Source of the DNA: an uncultured Prevotella sp.
GTDB lineage: Bacteria > Bacteroidota > Bacteroidia > Bacteroidales > Bacteroidaceae
NCBI GenBank assembly: GCA_900553285.1
Contig: USCX01000006.1
Span: 1 to 30,651, forward strand
Direction of reading: 5' to 3'
DNA: 30,651 nt
Part shown: one piece after another, positions 23,737 to 30,651 of the stretch
Layout of the letters: the number at the start of each line of letters is the position of its first letter
Numbering within the stretch: the first letter of the stretch is position 1
Position numbers and translations under genes: made by a program
The notes under the pieces: generated by a model
Databases searched by the model: none
What the model saw: only the letters and a program-made list of their open reading frames with translations
Told to the model about the DNA's origin: nothing

Positions 23737-25155
23737 TTAATAACGATAATGTTCGGCTTTATAGGGACCGTCGACGGAAACGCCGATGTAGTCGGCCTGC
23801 GCCTGGGTCAGGCGGGTCAGGTGAGCGCCTACGTGGGCCAGATGGAGGCGGGCCACCTCCTCGTCGAGCGCCTTGGGCAGGCGGTAGACACCCACCTCAT
23901 ACGGGTGGGTGAAGAGTTCCATCTGAGCAAGCACTTGGTTCGTAAAGGAGTTCGACATGACAAAGGAGGGATGGCCGGTGGCACAGCCGAGGTTCACCAG
24001 TCGTCCGTCAGCCAACAGAATGACACGATGACCGTCCGGAAAACGATAGCTGTCGACCTGCGGTTTGATAGCAGTACACTCGATACCCTCAACACGCTTC
24101 AAGGCATCGACCTGTATCTCGCTGTCGAAATGGCCGATGTTGCAGACAATCGCCTGGTCAGGCATGGCCTGCATGTGTGCCACGGTGATGACATCAATGT
24201 TGCCCGTCGTCGTGACGAATATATTTCCCACAGGCGCGGCCTCGTCCATCGTGACCACCTCAAAGCCTTCCATGGCGGCTTGCAGGGCGCATATGGGGTC
24301 AATCTCAGTGACGAGCACACGTGCTCCGTATGAACGCATGCTCTGTGCACAGCCCTTGCCCACTTCGCCATAGCCTGCCACAACGCACACCTTGCCGGCG
24401 ATCATCACGTCCGTAGCGCGTTTGATGCCGTCCGCCAACGATTCACGACATCCATAGAGATTGTCGAACTTCGATTTCGTTACCGAGTCATTCACGTTGA
24501 ACGCCGGAAAAAGAAGTTCGCCCCGTTCCTGCATCTGATATAAGCGATGAACACCCGTAGTCGTTTCCTCACTCACGCCACGCATACCCTGGGCCACACG
24601 GCTGAAAAATGTGGAGTCGGTGGCCAGCACCCGACGCACAAGTCTTTTTAATGCGGCTTCGTCACCACTGCCCGAAGGTTCTTCAAGCACTTCGGGGTTA
24701 CGCTCCGCCTGTACGCCAAGATGTATCATCAAAGTGGCATCCCCACCGTCATCCACTATGAGGTTCGGCAACCTCCCGTCACCGAAATTCATGGCTTGGA
24801 GCGTACACCACCAATACTCGTCGAGCGTCTCTCCTTTCCAGGCAAACACGCCTACGCCGTCGGCCGCGATGGCTGCGGCGGCATGATCTTGCGTAGAATA
24901 GATATTGCACGAGCACCAGCGCACCTCCGCCCCGAGAGCCGTAAGCGTTTCAATAAGCACGGCAGTCTGAATAGTCATATGGAGCGACCCCATGATGCGT
25001 GCTCCACGCAAAGGCTTCTGTTCGCCATACTTGGCGCGCAAGGCCATCAGGCCGGGCATCTCGGTTTCGGCAATGGCGATTTCCTTACGCCCGAAATCGA
25101 CAAGCTTCATGTCTGCTACACGATAGGGCGTCGTGGCAAATAACTCTTTTTCCAT
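23737..25155 (-). CDS. ahcY: S-adenosylhomocysteine hydrolase (adenosylhomocysteinase)
   Basis: 472 residues, normal length. Conserved blocks are GSLHMTIQTAVLIETL (56-71), CNIYSTQDHAAAAI (83-96), SEETTTGVHRLY (195-206) and NVNDSVTKSKFDNLYGC (220-236). The last contains Asn222, Lys227 and Asp231, which match the substrate residues of the human enzyme. The NAD-binding GYGEVGKG spans 261-268. It splits S-adenosylhomocysteine into adenosine and homocysteine, clearing the product inhibitor of methyltransferases. Two TACCTTTG boxes precede it. It is followed after 17 nt by the YfhO-like gene and has no methyl-cycle neighbour (no metK or metE here). Confidence 0.98.
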   Translation of the reverse strand: MEKELFATTPYRVADMKLVDFGRKEIAIAETEMPGLMALRAKYGEQKPLRGARIMGSLHMTIQTAVLIETLTALGAEVRWCSCNIYSTQDHAAAAIAADGVGVFAWKGETLDEYWWCTLQAMNFGDGRLPNLIVDDGGDATLMIHLGVQAERNPEVLEEPSGSGDEAALKRLVRRVLATDSTFFSRVAQGMRGVSEETTTGVHRLYQMQERGELLFPAFNVNDSVTKSKFDNLYGCRESLADGIKRATDVMIAGKVCVVAGYGEVGKGCAQSMRSYGARVLVTEIDPICALQAAMEGFEVVTMDEAAPVGNIFVTTTGNIDVITVAHMQAMPDQAIVCNIGHFDSEIQVDALKRVEGIECTAIKPQVDSYRFPDGHRVILLADGRLVNLGCATGHPSFVMSNSFTNQVLAQMELFTHPYEVGVYRLPKALDEEVARLHLAHVGAHLTRLTQAQADYIGVSVDGPYKAEHYRY

Positions 25156-25197
25156 ATCTGGGATTTATCTTTATGTGTACGAGGTAAATATCTGCCG

Positions 25198-25205
25198 CAA
25201 AGGTA
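25198..25205 (-). promoter_or_regulatory. Proximal -7 box of ahcY
   Basis: The minus strand reads TACCTTTG, a full match to TAnnTTTG, 43 nt before the ahcY ATG. No clear TTTG was seen 20 nt upstream. Confidence 0.6.
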
Positions 25206-25239
25206 AGACTTTTTTCCGACGTAATCTCACGGCCGGAGA

Positions 25240-25247
25240 CAAAGGTA
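25240..25247 (-). promoter_or_regulatory. Distal -7 box of ahcY
   Basis: A second minus-strand TACCTTTG, identical to the proximal one and 42 bp upstream of it. It may be a second promoter or a chance duplicate. Confidence 0.4.
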
Positions 25248-25332
25248 AGGCCGAGAACAAGCGAACGGGTACACTCTGGAACGCAGGACTGAAAGCCCGG
25301 AACGTGCCAACGGACGCCCTCGAAAGAGACAC

Positions 25333-25366
25333 AAAAACGCCTTAGCCCGGCAGTCGGGCTAAGGCG
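25333..25366 (-). terminator. Rho-independent terminator of nifJ
   Basis: CGCCTTAGCCCG / CGGGCTAAGGCG is a perfect 12-bp stem with a 5-nt loop. On the minus strand it is followed by TTTTTGTGT. It lies 33 nt after the nifJ stop. Confidence 0.9.
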
Positions 25367-25399
25367 AATGACTCACTTATATGATCAGACTATGTCCGC

Positions 25400-28300
25400 T
25401 TATCCTTGGACGCTCCAATCTTCCTTTGACTTACGCACATAGCTGGCGTAACGACGTTTGGCAGCTTCCTCGGTTTTGTCGAAGAGTTCCTGGGCTTCCT
25501 CAGGACGGGCTTTCTTCAACGAGAGGAAACGGACCTCTCCGTTAAGGAAATCTTGGAACTTCGACCAGTCGGGCTCTTTCGAGTCGAGAGTGAAAGGATT
25601 CTTGCCTTCGGCTTCGAGTTCTGGATTGAAACGCCACAACTGCCAGTAACCGCACTCGACAGCCTTGGCTTCCTCGGCCTGGCTCTTACCCATTCCGCCT
25701 TTGACCTTCAGACCATGATTGATACAAGGAGCATAGGCGATGATGAGCGAGGGACCGTGGTAGGCTTCGGCCTCACGAATGGCTTTGAGGCACTGTGCCT
25801 GATCGGCGCCCATGGCGATTTGAGCCACGTAGACATAACCATAAGTAGTCTGCATGAGACCGAGGTCTTTCTTGGTCACGCGCTTGCCGGCTGCGGCAAA
25901 CTGAGCGATGGCCCCCAGCGGAGTCGCCTTAGAAGCCTGACCGCCGGTATTGGAGTAGACTTCGGTGTCGAGCACGAGGATATTGACATCTTCGCCCGAA
26001 GCGAGCACGTGATCAAGACCACCGTAACCGATATCGTACGAAGCGCCGTCGCCACCAATGATCCACTGGCTGCGCTTGGTCAGATAATGACTCAACTCCG
26101 AAAGCTGGGCGCAGACAGGGCACTGGCCCTTGGCGGCCTCAATCTGCGGGATAAGCTTGTCGGCAGCCGCACGACTGGCTTCTGCATCCTCACGACCTGC
26201 AATCCACTCTTGGGCAGCAGCCTTGAACTCAGCGGGAACATGGGCGTCATTCTCAGCCTGCTCGAGGAGGCTCTGGATACGATTGCGCATCTTTTTGTTG
26301 GCCAGAACCATGCCCAGACCGAACTCACAGAAATCTTCGAACAGAGAGTTGGCCCATGCAGGACCCTGACCCTTTTCGTTCTTCGTGTACGGTGTCGAAG
26401 GAATGGAACCGGAATAAATGGAGGAGCAACCCGTGGCGTTCGAAATCATCTGACGGTCGCCAAAGAGCTGAGAGATAAGTTTGACGTACGGCGTCTCGCC
26501 ACAACCGGAGCAGGCGCCGGAGAACTCGAAGAGCGGCGTGGCGAACTGCGAGTTCTTGGGGCTTTGCTTGATGTCGACGAGATGCTGTTTCGTCTGCACG
26601 TTCTTAACACAATAAGCCCAATTATCGGCTTCGCCCATCTGCGTTTCGAACGGTTTCATCACAAGTGCCTTGTTGCCGCGCATACCGGGACAAACATCGG
26701 CACAGTTGCCACAACCCAAGCAGTCGAGCACGTCGACCTGTTGACGGAAATGCATGCCTTTCATCGTGGCCGGGGCCTTCATGTCAAGCGTCGTGGCCGT
26801 GAAGCCCTTGACTTCGTCCTCGTTCATGACAAACGGACGGATGGCAGCATGCGGGCAGACGTAAGCACATTTGTTACACTGGATACAGTTTTCAGGAACC
26901 CACTCAGGCACAAAGGCGGCCACTCCGCGCTTTTCGTAGGCAGCCGTGCCTTGCTCCCATGTTCCGTCGACCGACACCTTGTAAGCCGAAACGGGCAGCA
27001 GGTCGCCGTTCTGAGCATTGATGGGGCGCACGAGGTCGCTGATATAAGCTGGCTCGTCGCGTTCAACCTTCGGATCGGCAGGCAGGCTGGCCCATGCGGG
27101 GTCGACGGCGAGTTCCTTATATTCGCCTCCGCGGTCGACAGCCTGATAGTTCTTGTCAACGACGTCCTGGCCTTTCTTGCCGTATGACTTCACGATGAAT
27201 TTCTTCATCTGCTCAACGGCAAGGTCGACGGGAATAACCTGTGTGATGCGGAAGAATGCCGATTGGAGGATGGTGTTCGTACGGTTACCGAGACCGATTT
27301 CCTGAGCAATCTTCGTAGCGTTAATATAATAAACCGTGATATGGTGTTCGGCAAAATAGCGTTTCACGTTGTTCGGCAGGTTAGCCGCCAGTTCGTCGCC
27401 CTCCCAGATGGTGTTCAACAAGAAGGTGCCATTGTCGCGCAGACCGCGGAGCACGTCGTACATGTGCAGATAGGCCTGAACGTGGCATGCCACGAAATTC
27501 GGCGTCTTGATCTGATAGGTCGAACGGATGGGCTGGTCGCCGAAACGGAGATGCGAACAAGTGAAACCGCCAGACTTCTTCGAGTCATAAGAGAAATAGG
27601 CTTGGCAATACTTGTCGGTGTTGTCGCCGATAATCTTGACCGAGTTTTTGTTGGCCCCCACAGTTCCATCGGCACCAAGACCGTAGAACTTGGCCTCGAA
27701 AATGCCCTCGCCCCCAAGTGCCATTTCCTTTTCGAGAGGCAGGGAAGTGAACGTCACGTCGTCCACGATGCCCAGCGTAAAGTGGTCCTTCGGTGTCGGT
27801 AAGGCCAAGTTGTCGTACACGGAAATTATCATTGTCGGCGTGGTATCGGCTGAACCGAGGCCATAGCGGCCGCCCACGATGAGCGGGCTGTTCGCACGAC
27901 CATAGAAGGCGTCCTTCACGTCGAGATATAGCGGTTCGCCGGCGGCGCCGGGCTCCTTCGTACGATCGAGCACGGCAATGCGCTTGCAGCTGGCCGGCAC
28001 GGCAGCGAGGAGGGGTTTCACTGAGAACGGGCGGTAGAGGTGGACGCTGACCATGCCGACCTTCCCTCCCTTGCTGTTGAGGTAGTCGATGGCTTCACGG
28101 GCCGCCTCGGTCACCGAACCCATGCAAATGATGACGCGCTCAGCATCGTCCGCACCGTAATAGCTGAACAGCTTGTACTCACGGCCGGTGATCTTCGACA
28201 CTTCGGCCATATACTTCTCGACGATGGCGGGCACCGTATCATAATAGGCGTTGCAGCTTTCACGATGGGCGAAGAACGTTTCGGGGTTCTCGGCCATGCC

Positions 28301-28954
28301 GCGGGCCACTGGATGCTCGGGAGAGAGGGCACGGGCGCGGAACTCGCTCAGAGCCTTCTGGTCGACCAACGGACGCAGGTCCTCCTGGTCGATCTCCTCA
28401 ATCTTCTGGTATTCATGCGACGTGCGGAAACCGTCGAAGAAATTGATGAACGGCACGCGGCTCTCAATCGTGGAAAGATGTGCGACAGCCGACAAATCCA
28501 TCACCTCCTGCACAGAACCCTCACAGAGCATGGCAAAACCTGTCTGGCGGCAGGCCATCACATCGCTGTGGTCACCGAAAATGCAAAGAGAGTGAGTGGC
28601 CAGCGTGCGTGCAGACACATGGAACACACAAGGAAGCAATTCGCCGGCAATCTTGTACATGTTCGGTATCATCAGGAGCAGGCCCTGCGAAGCCGTGAAG
28701 GTCGTCGTCAGCGCGCCAGCCTGCAACGAGCCGTGCACCGCACCGGCCGCACCACCTTCCGACTGCATTTCCTGCACGGACACCGTGTCGCCAAAAAGGT
28801 TTTTCCGACCTTGTGCGGCCCATTCGTCGACGTGTTCCGCCATGGGCGAAGACGGCGTGATGGGATAGATGGCAGCCACCTCTGAGAACATATACGCGAT
28901 ATGCGCAGCGGCCTGGTTACCATCACACGTAATGAATTTCTTTTCCTTTGCCAT
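25400..28954 (-). CDS. nifJ: Pyruvate:ferredoxin (flavodoxin) oxidoreductase, single-chain
   Basis: 1184 residues, the homodimeric single-chain form. In order: the N-terminal domain with GNQAAAHIAYMFSEVAAIYPITPSSPMAE, the gamma-like domain (GLGADGTVGANKNSVKIIG), and a 2x[4Fe-4S] ferredoxin domain with CIQCNKCAYVCPHA (about residue 690) and CLGCGNCADVCPGM (about 740). The TPP domain follows, with SGACSGCGETPY, GDGASYDIGYGGLDH (about 970) and YSNTGGQASKATPLG. It oxidises pyruvate and CoA to acetyl-CoA, CO2 and reduced ferredoxin, the key anaerobic step, and is oxygen-sensitive in most anaerobes. It starts 70 nt after the AAA gene with no TAnnTTTG in the gap, so either it is transcribed from that gene or its promoter is atypical. 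Confidence 0.98.
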   Translation of the reverse strand: MAKEKKFITCDGNQAAAHIAYMFSEVAAIYPITPSSPMAEHVDEWAAQGRKNLFGDTVSVQEMQSEGGAAGAVHGSLQAGALTTTFTASQGLLLMIPNMYKIAGELLPCVFHVSARTLATHSLCIFGDHSDVMACRQTGFAMLCEGSVQEVMDLSAVAHLSTIESRVPFINFFDGFRTSHEYQKIEEIDQEDLRPLVDQKALSEFRARALSPEHPVARGMAENPETFFAHRESCNAYYDTVPAIVEKYMAEVSKITGREYKLFSYYGADDAERVIICMGSVTEAAREAIDYLNSKGGKVGMVSVHLYRPFSVKPLLAAVPASCKRIAVLDRTKEPGAAGEPLYLDVKDAFYGRANSPLIVGGRYGLGSADTTPTMIISVYDNLALPTPKDHFTLGIVDDVTFTSLPLEKEMALGGEGIFEAKFYGLGADGTVGANKNSVKIIGDNTDKYCQAYFSYDSKKSGGFTCSHLRFGDQPIRSTYQIKTPNFVACHVQAYLHMYDVLRGLRDNGTFLLNTIWEGDELAANLPNNVKRYFAEHHITVYYINATKIAQEIGLGNRTNTILQSAFFRITQVIPVDLAVEQMKKFIVKSYGKKGQDVVDKNYQAVDRGGEYKELAVDPAWASLPADPKVERDEPAYISDLVRPINAQNGDLLPVSAYKVSVDGTWEQGTAAYEKRGVAAFVPEWVPENCIQCNKCAYVCPHAAIRPFVMNEDEVKGFTATTLDMKAPATMKGMHFRQQVDVLDCLGCGNCADVCPGMRGNKALVMKPFETQMGEADNWAYCVKNVQTKQHLVDIKQSPKNSQFATPLFEFSGACSGCGETPYVKLISQLFGDRQMISNATGCSSIYSGSIPSTPYTKNEKGQGPAWANSLFEDFCEFGLGMVLANKKMRNRIQSLLEQAENDAHVPAEFKAAAQEWIAGREDAEASRAAADKLIPQIEAAKGQCPVCAQLSELSHYLTKRSQWIIGGDGASYDIGYGGLDHVLASGEDVNILVLDTEVYSNTGGQASKATPLGAIAQFAAAGKRVTKKDLGLMQTTYGYVYVAQIAMGADQAQCLKAIREAEAYHGPSLIIAYAPCINHGLKVKGGMGKSQAEEAKAVECGYWQLWRFNPELEAEGKNPFTLDSKEPDWSKFQDFLNGEVRFLSLKKARPEEAQELFDKTEEAAKRRYASYVRKSKEDWSVQG

Positions 28955-29024
28955 AATTCTAAAAATTGTTATGTGCGTTGTTGTGTATGATTGAATTGAC
29001 TATTGTTCCTCTCGGCCCGCCCGT

Positions 29025-30206
29025 TCAAAACAGGAAACCGAAAAGCCAAAGCGGGATTTCGTTGTCATGGCCGACCTCAGCGTTATATTTTGCATAATAC
29101 AAAGAGTTGTCCACCTTCATGCGCCGGTTCTTGTCGCACACGCAAATGTCCTTCGCGCTGTCCACGCGATATATCCCGTCCCGACGCCCCCGGTGGATGT
29201 TGTGATGCCGCCAGAGGCTGTTCACGAAGAAACACTCCATGATATGCTGCTCGCTGAGACTGGGGCTGTAAACGGCATACATCAGATTGGTGTCGTGGAG
29301 CATCACGACGGCCGGCTTCTTCGGAAACGCGTCGCCCTCGCGATAAATCATGTTGATGAGCCGGGCCTCTTCCAGATTTTTCAGATAGTTCATCACTGTG
29401 GCGCGCGAAGTGCCGATGGCCGCAGCCAGGCTGCTGACGTTCGGGCTTGCCGCCCCGTCCGAGGCCAGAAGGTAGAGCAGCTTCTTGATGCGCGAAAGAT
29501 ACTTCAACTCGATCTGCTTGATGAACAGAATGTCAACCTCAATCATCATGTTCATCGCTTTAAGCAGCATTTCGGTAAAGTTCCGGTTTTCAAGAAAAAA
29601 CGGGTAATAGCCATGGTGAAGATAATCGTGGAAATACTGCCACGGCCTCACCTTGGGCAAAATGGATTTCAGGATATACTCATGCTCATGAAGCACCTCA
29701 TCCAGACTGTACGTCCGGAAAGCGTTTCCCGTCTGCAAATTGATAAACTCGCGAAACGAAAAGCCATGAAGCACATAGCAACGGCTGATAGACGAAAGCT
29801 CATCGTCCAGCTCATTGACGTTCTCCACAGACGACGTGGTGTAAACAATACGAAGACGGGGAAACTTATGATAACATTCACAAAGTTGCCGGCGCCACTC
29901 AGGCAGTTTGAACGCCTGGTCGACCAAGAGCACATGACCGCCACAACGATAAAACTCGTCAGCAAAGTCCACCAGCCCACGCCCTTGGAAATAAAAGCTG
30001 TTCATGTTCACGTACAGACACTGCCTCATGCCCGGCTCGAAATTCTCCTTGGCATATTGGAGCAGGAAAGTCGTCTTACCCACACCCCGCGGACCCTTGA
30101 TGCCAATCATACGGTAATTCCAGTCGATACTGTCCATCAAGGCACGGCGGACGGGAGCATTCGTCTGCTCAATCAAATAAGCGTGTGTCTGAAAAAACGT
30201 TTCCAT
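29025..30206 (-). CDS. AAA ATPase with DUF4143-type C-terminus and variant Walker B
   Basis: 393 residues from ATG 30206. A longer reading to 30503 runs through the -7 box TACCTTTG and adds low-complexity sequence, so it was rejected. Walker A is GPRGVGKTT (38-46). The Walker B region is HVLLVDQAFKLPEWRR, with Asp96 followed by Gln97 where the family usually has Glu, and the sensor region reads TTSS (123-126) where TGSS is usual. A winged-helix-like stretch follows (SSLAAAIGTSRATVMNYLKNLEEARLI), then DUF4143 blocks (LHDTNLMYAV, ECFFVNSL). The family (COG1373) is abundant and repetitive in Bacteroidota and of unknown function. It is upstream of nifJ on the same strand; I see no reason to link their roles. 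Confidence 0.9.
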   Translation of the reverse strand: METFFQTHAYLIEQTNAPVRRALMDSIDWNYRMIGIKGPRGVGKTTFLLQYAKENFEPGMRQCLYVNMNSFYFQGRGLVDFADEFYRCGGHVLLVDQAFKLPEWRRQLCECYHKFPRLRIVYTTSSVENVNELDDELSSISRCYVLHGFSFREFINLQTGNAFRTYSLDEVLHEHEYILKSILPKVRPWQYFHDYLHHGYYPFFLENRNFTEMLLKAMNMMIEVDILFIKQIELKYLSRIKKLLYLLASDGAASPNVSSLAAAIGTSRATVMNYLKNLEEARLINMIYREGDAFPKKPAVVMLHDTNLMYAVYSPSLSEQHIMECFFVNSLWRHHNIHRGRRDGIYRVDSAKDICVCDKNRRMKVDNSLYYAKYNAEVGHDNEIPLWLFGFLF

Positions 30207-30226
30207 GCCATCATCCCGTTTGCCGA

Positions 30227-30256
30227 CAAAGGTACGACTATTCCCGAAAATGCAAA
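30227..30256 (-). promoter_or_regulatory. Promoter of the AAA/DUF4143 gene
   Basis: The minus strand reads TTTG (30253-30256), an 18-nt spacer and TACCTTTG (30227-30234). The leader to ATG 30206 would be about 15 nt. Confidence 0.65.
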
Positions 30257-30651
30257 GCAGACCTGACAAATTATTTTTCCCCATCGTCACACACGCCACC
30301 AACCCACCTGAACGGCCCCTCAACACAGCGGCACACCCTACGCCCAAAGCGACAGAATCCACCGTCGCGCAGGCGGGAACAACAAGCAGGGCGACAGAAC
30401 GGACCGGCACGCGGACAAAGCGAACAGGCGCTGCAAAACGGACGGGCAAGGCGGCAGGAATTTCCGCCAGAAAGACAAACGGTACCCCACGGCGTGGTCC
30501 CATGTCTCACGTCATGGCTTACACTTTTCATATCTAGCGGGGAGGCTTCCCACCGTCGCCCGGGCATCACCCGCCCCTCATGCCGTACACGCACCGAGCG
30601 CCGCATGCAGGTGATGCCGTACATGACGCCCGCCGCCTGCCGGGGCGGCCC
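30257..30651. other. Right-edge region without a supported gene
   Basis: About 395 bp, GC-rich. Open frames exist on both strands but are low-complexity (Arg/Thr/Ala on the plus strand, Cys/Arg/Gly on the minus strand) and have no family features. A 10-bp direct repeat ATGCCGTACA occurs at 30580 and 30614. The sequence may be the edge of an element that continues outside the window. Confidence 0.4.

Noticed and set aside
25553..27187. 544-codon plus-strand open frame
   Set aside because: It is antisense to nifJ, whose iron-sulphur and TPP motifs are unmistakable.
27355..27380. parS-like GTTTCACGTT
   Set aside because: Only one half resembles the parS palindrome, it lies inside nifJ, and the symmetric half is missing. 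CACGTG cores elsewhere (near 9402, 19118, 19817, 21304 and 26004) also lack the flanking bases.
29067..30266. 399-codon plus-strand open frame
   Set aside because: It is antisense to the AAA/DUF4143 gene; no family features.
30207..30503. 99-residue N-terminal extension of the AAA protein
   Set aside because: It reads through the promoter box at 30227-30234 and is low-complexity; METFF at 30206 fits the family.
30205..30624. Two overlapping frames at the right edge, one on each strand
   Set aside because: Both are low-complexity and neither has a start context, a signal or a domain.
1..30651. tRNA genes, CRISPR arrays, riboswitches, insertion sequences
   Set aside because: No T-loop motifs in tRNA context, no spaced short repeats, no recognised riboswitch before purL or ahcY, and no transposase or terminal inverted repeats were seen by eye. 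A covariance-model search would settle the RNA part.

Overview
The window looks like Bacteroidota chromosome, most likely order Bacteroidales, and a Prevotellaceae-like lineage is plausible but not proven. The evidence is threefold. Many genes are preceded by the Bacteroidota -7 promoter box TAnnTTTG (before tsaE, surE, parA, purL, the activase gene, the orphan lipoprotein gene, ahcY and the AAA gene), twice with a TTTG or TTG about 20 nt upstream. Start codons lack Shine-Dalgarno sequences. The gene families include typical Bacteroidota members: a DUF5683 protein, a 1234-residue PurL, a YfhO membrane protein and an AAA/DUF4143 protein. Base composition is clearly above 50% GC by eye. No tRNA, rRNA, insertion sequence, CRISPR array or prophage gene was recognised.

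Layout from left to right. (1) A lipoprotein metallophosphoesterase on the minus strand runs off the left edge. (2) tsaE and an AraJ-like MFS exporter form a short plus-strand operon that converges on lpxB. (3) surE-lpxB on the minus strand is divergent from a five-gene plus-strand operon: parA, parB, a DUF5683 membrane protein, a MltD-like lytic transglycosylase and a Rel (p)ppGpp synthetase/hydrolase. That operon joins chromosome segregation, cell-wall remodelling and the stringent response and ends in a strong terminator. (4) A 420-bp gene-free gap follows, then a small secreted protein on the minus strand built of six 19-residue repeats, then purL on the plus strand. (5) A 1400-residue protein with two acyl-CoA-dehydratase activase ATPase domains and HgdB-like cysteine motifs stands alone, followed by an orphan 170-residue lipoprotein. 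The spacers here carry unusually long hairpins. (6) The right third is all minus strand: ahcY then a YfhO-like membrane protein in one transcription unit, pyruvate:ferredoxin oxidoreductase (nifJ), and an AAA/DUF4143 ATPase with a Glu-to-Gln change in its Walker B motif. The last 400 bp hold no gene I can support.

Most of the window is housekeeping: lipid A synthesis, tRNA modification, purine synthesis, the methyl cycle, pyruvate oxidation and chromosome segregation. The parts I would look at again are the 19-residue repeat protein, the activase/dehydratase-like fusion with its extra cysteine cluster, the variant ATPase, and the long hairpins between 20.0 and 20.4 kb. I found no multi-gene defence or mobile system. 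Start sites were corrected for surE, mltD, purL, the repeat protein, the orphan lipoprotein and the AAA protein, in each case because the longer reading runs upstream of the promoter or of an obvious signal peptide or family start.
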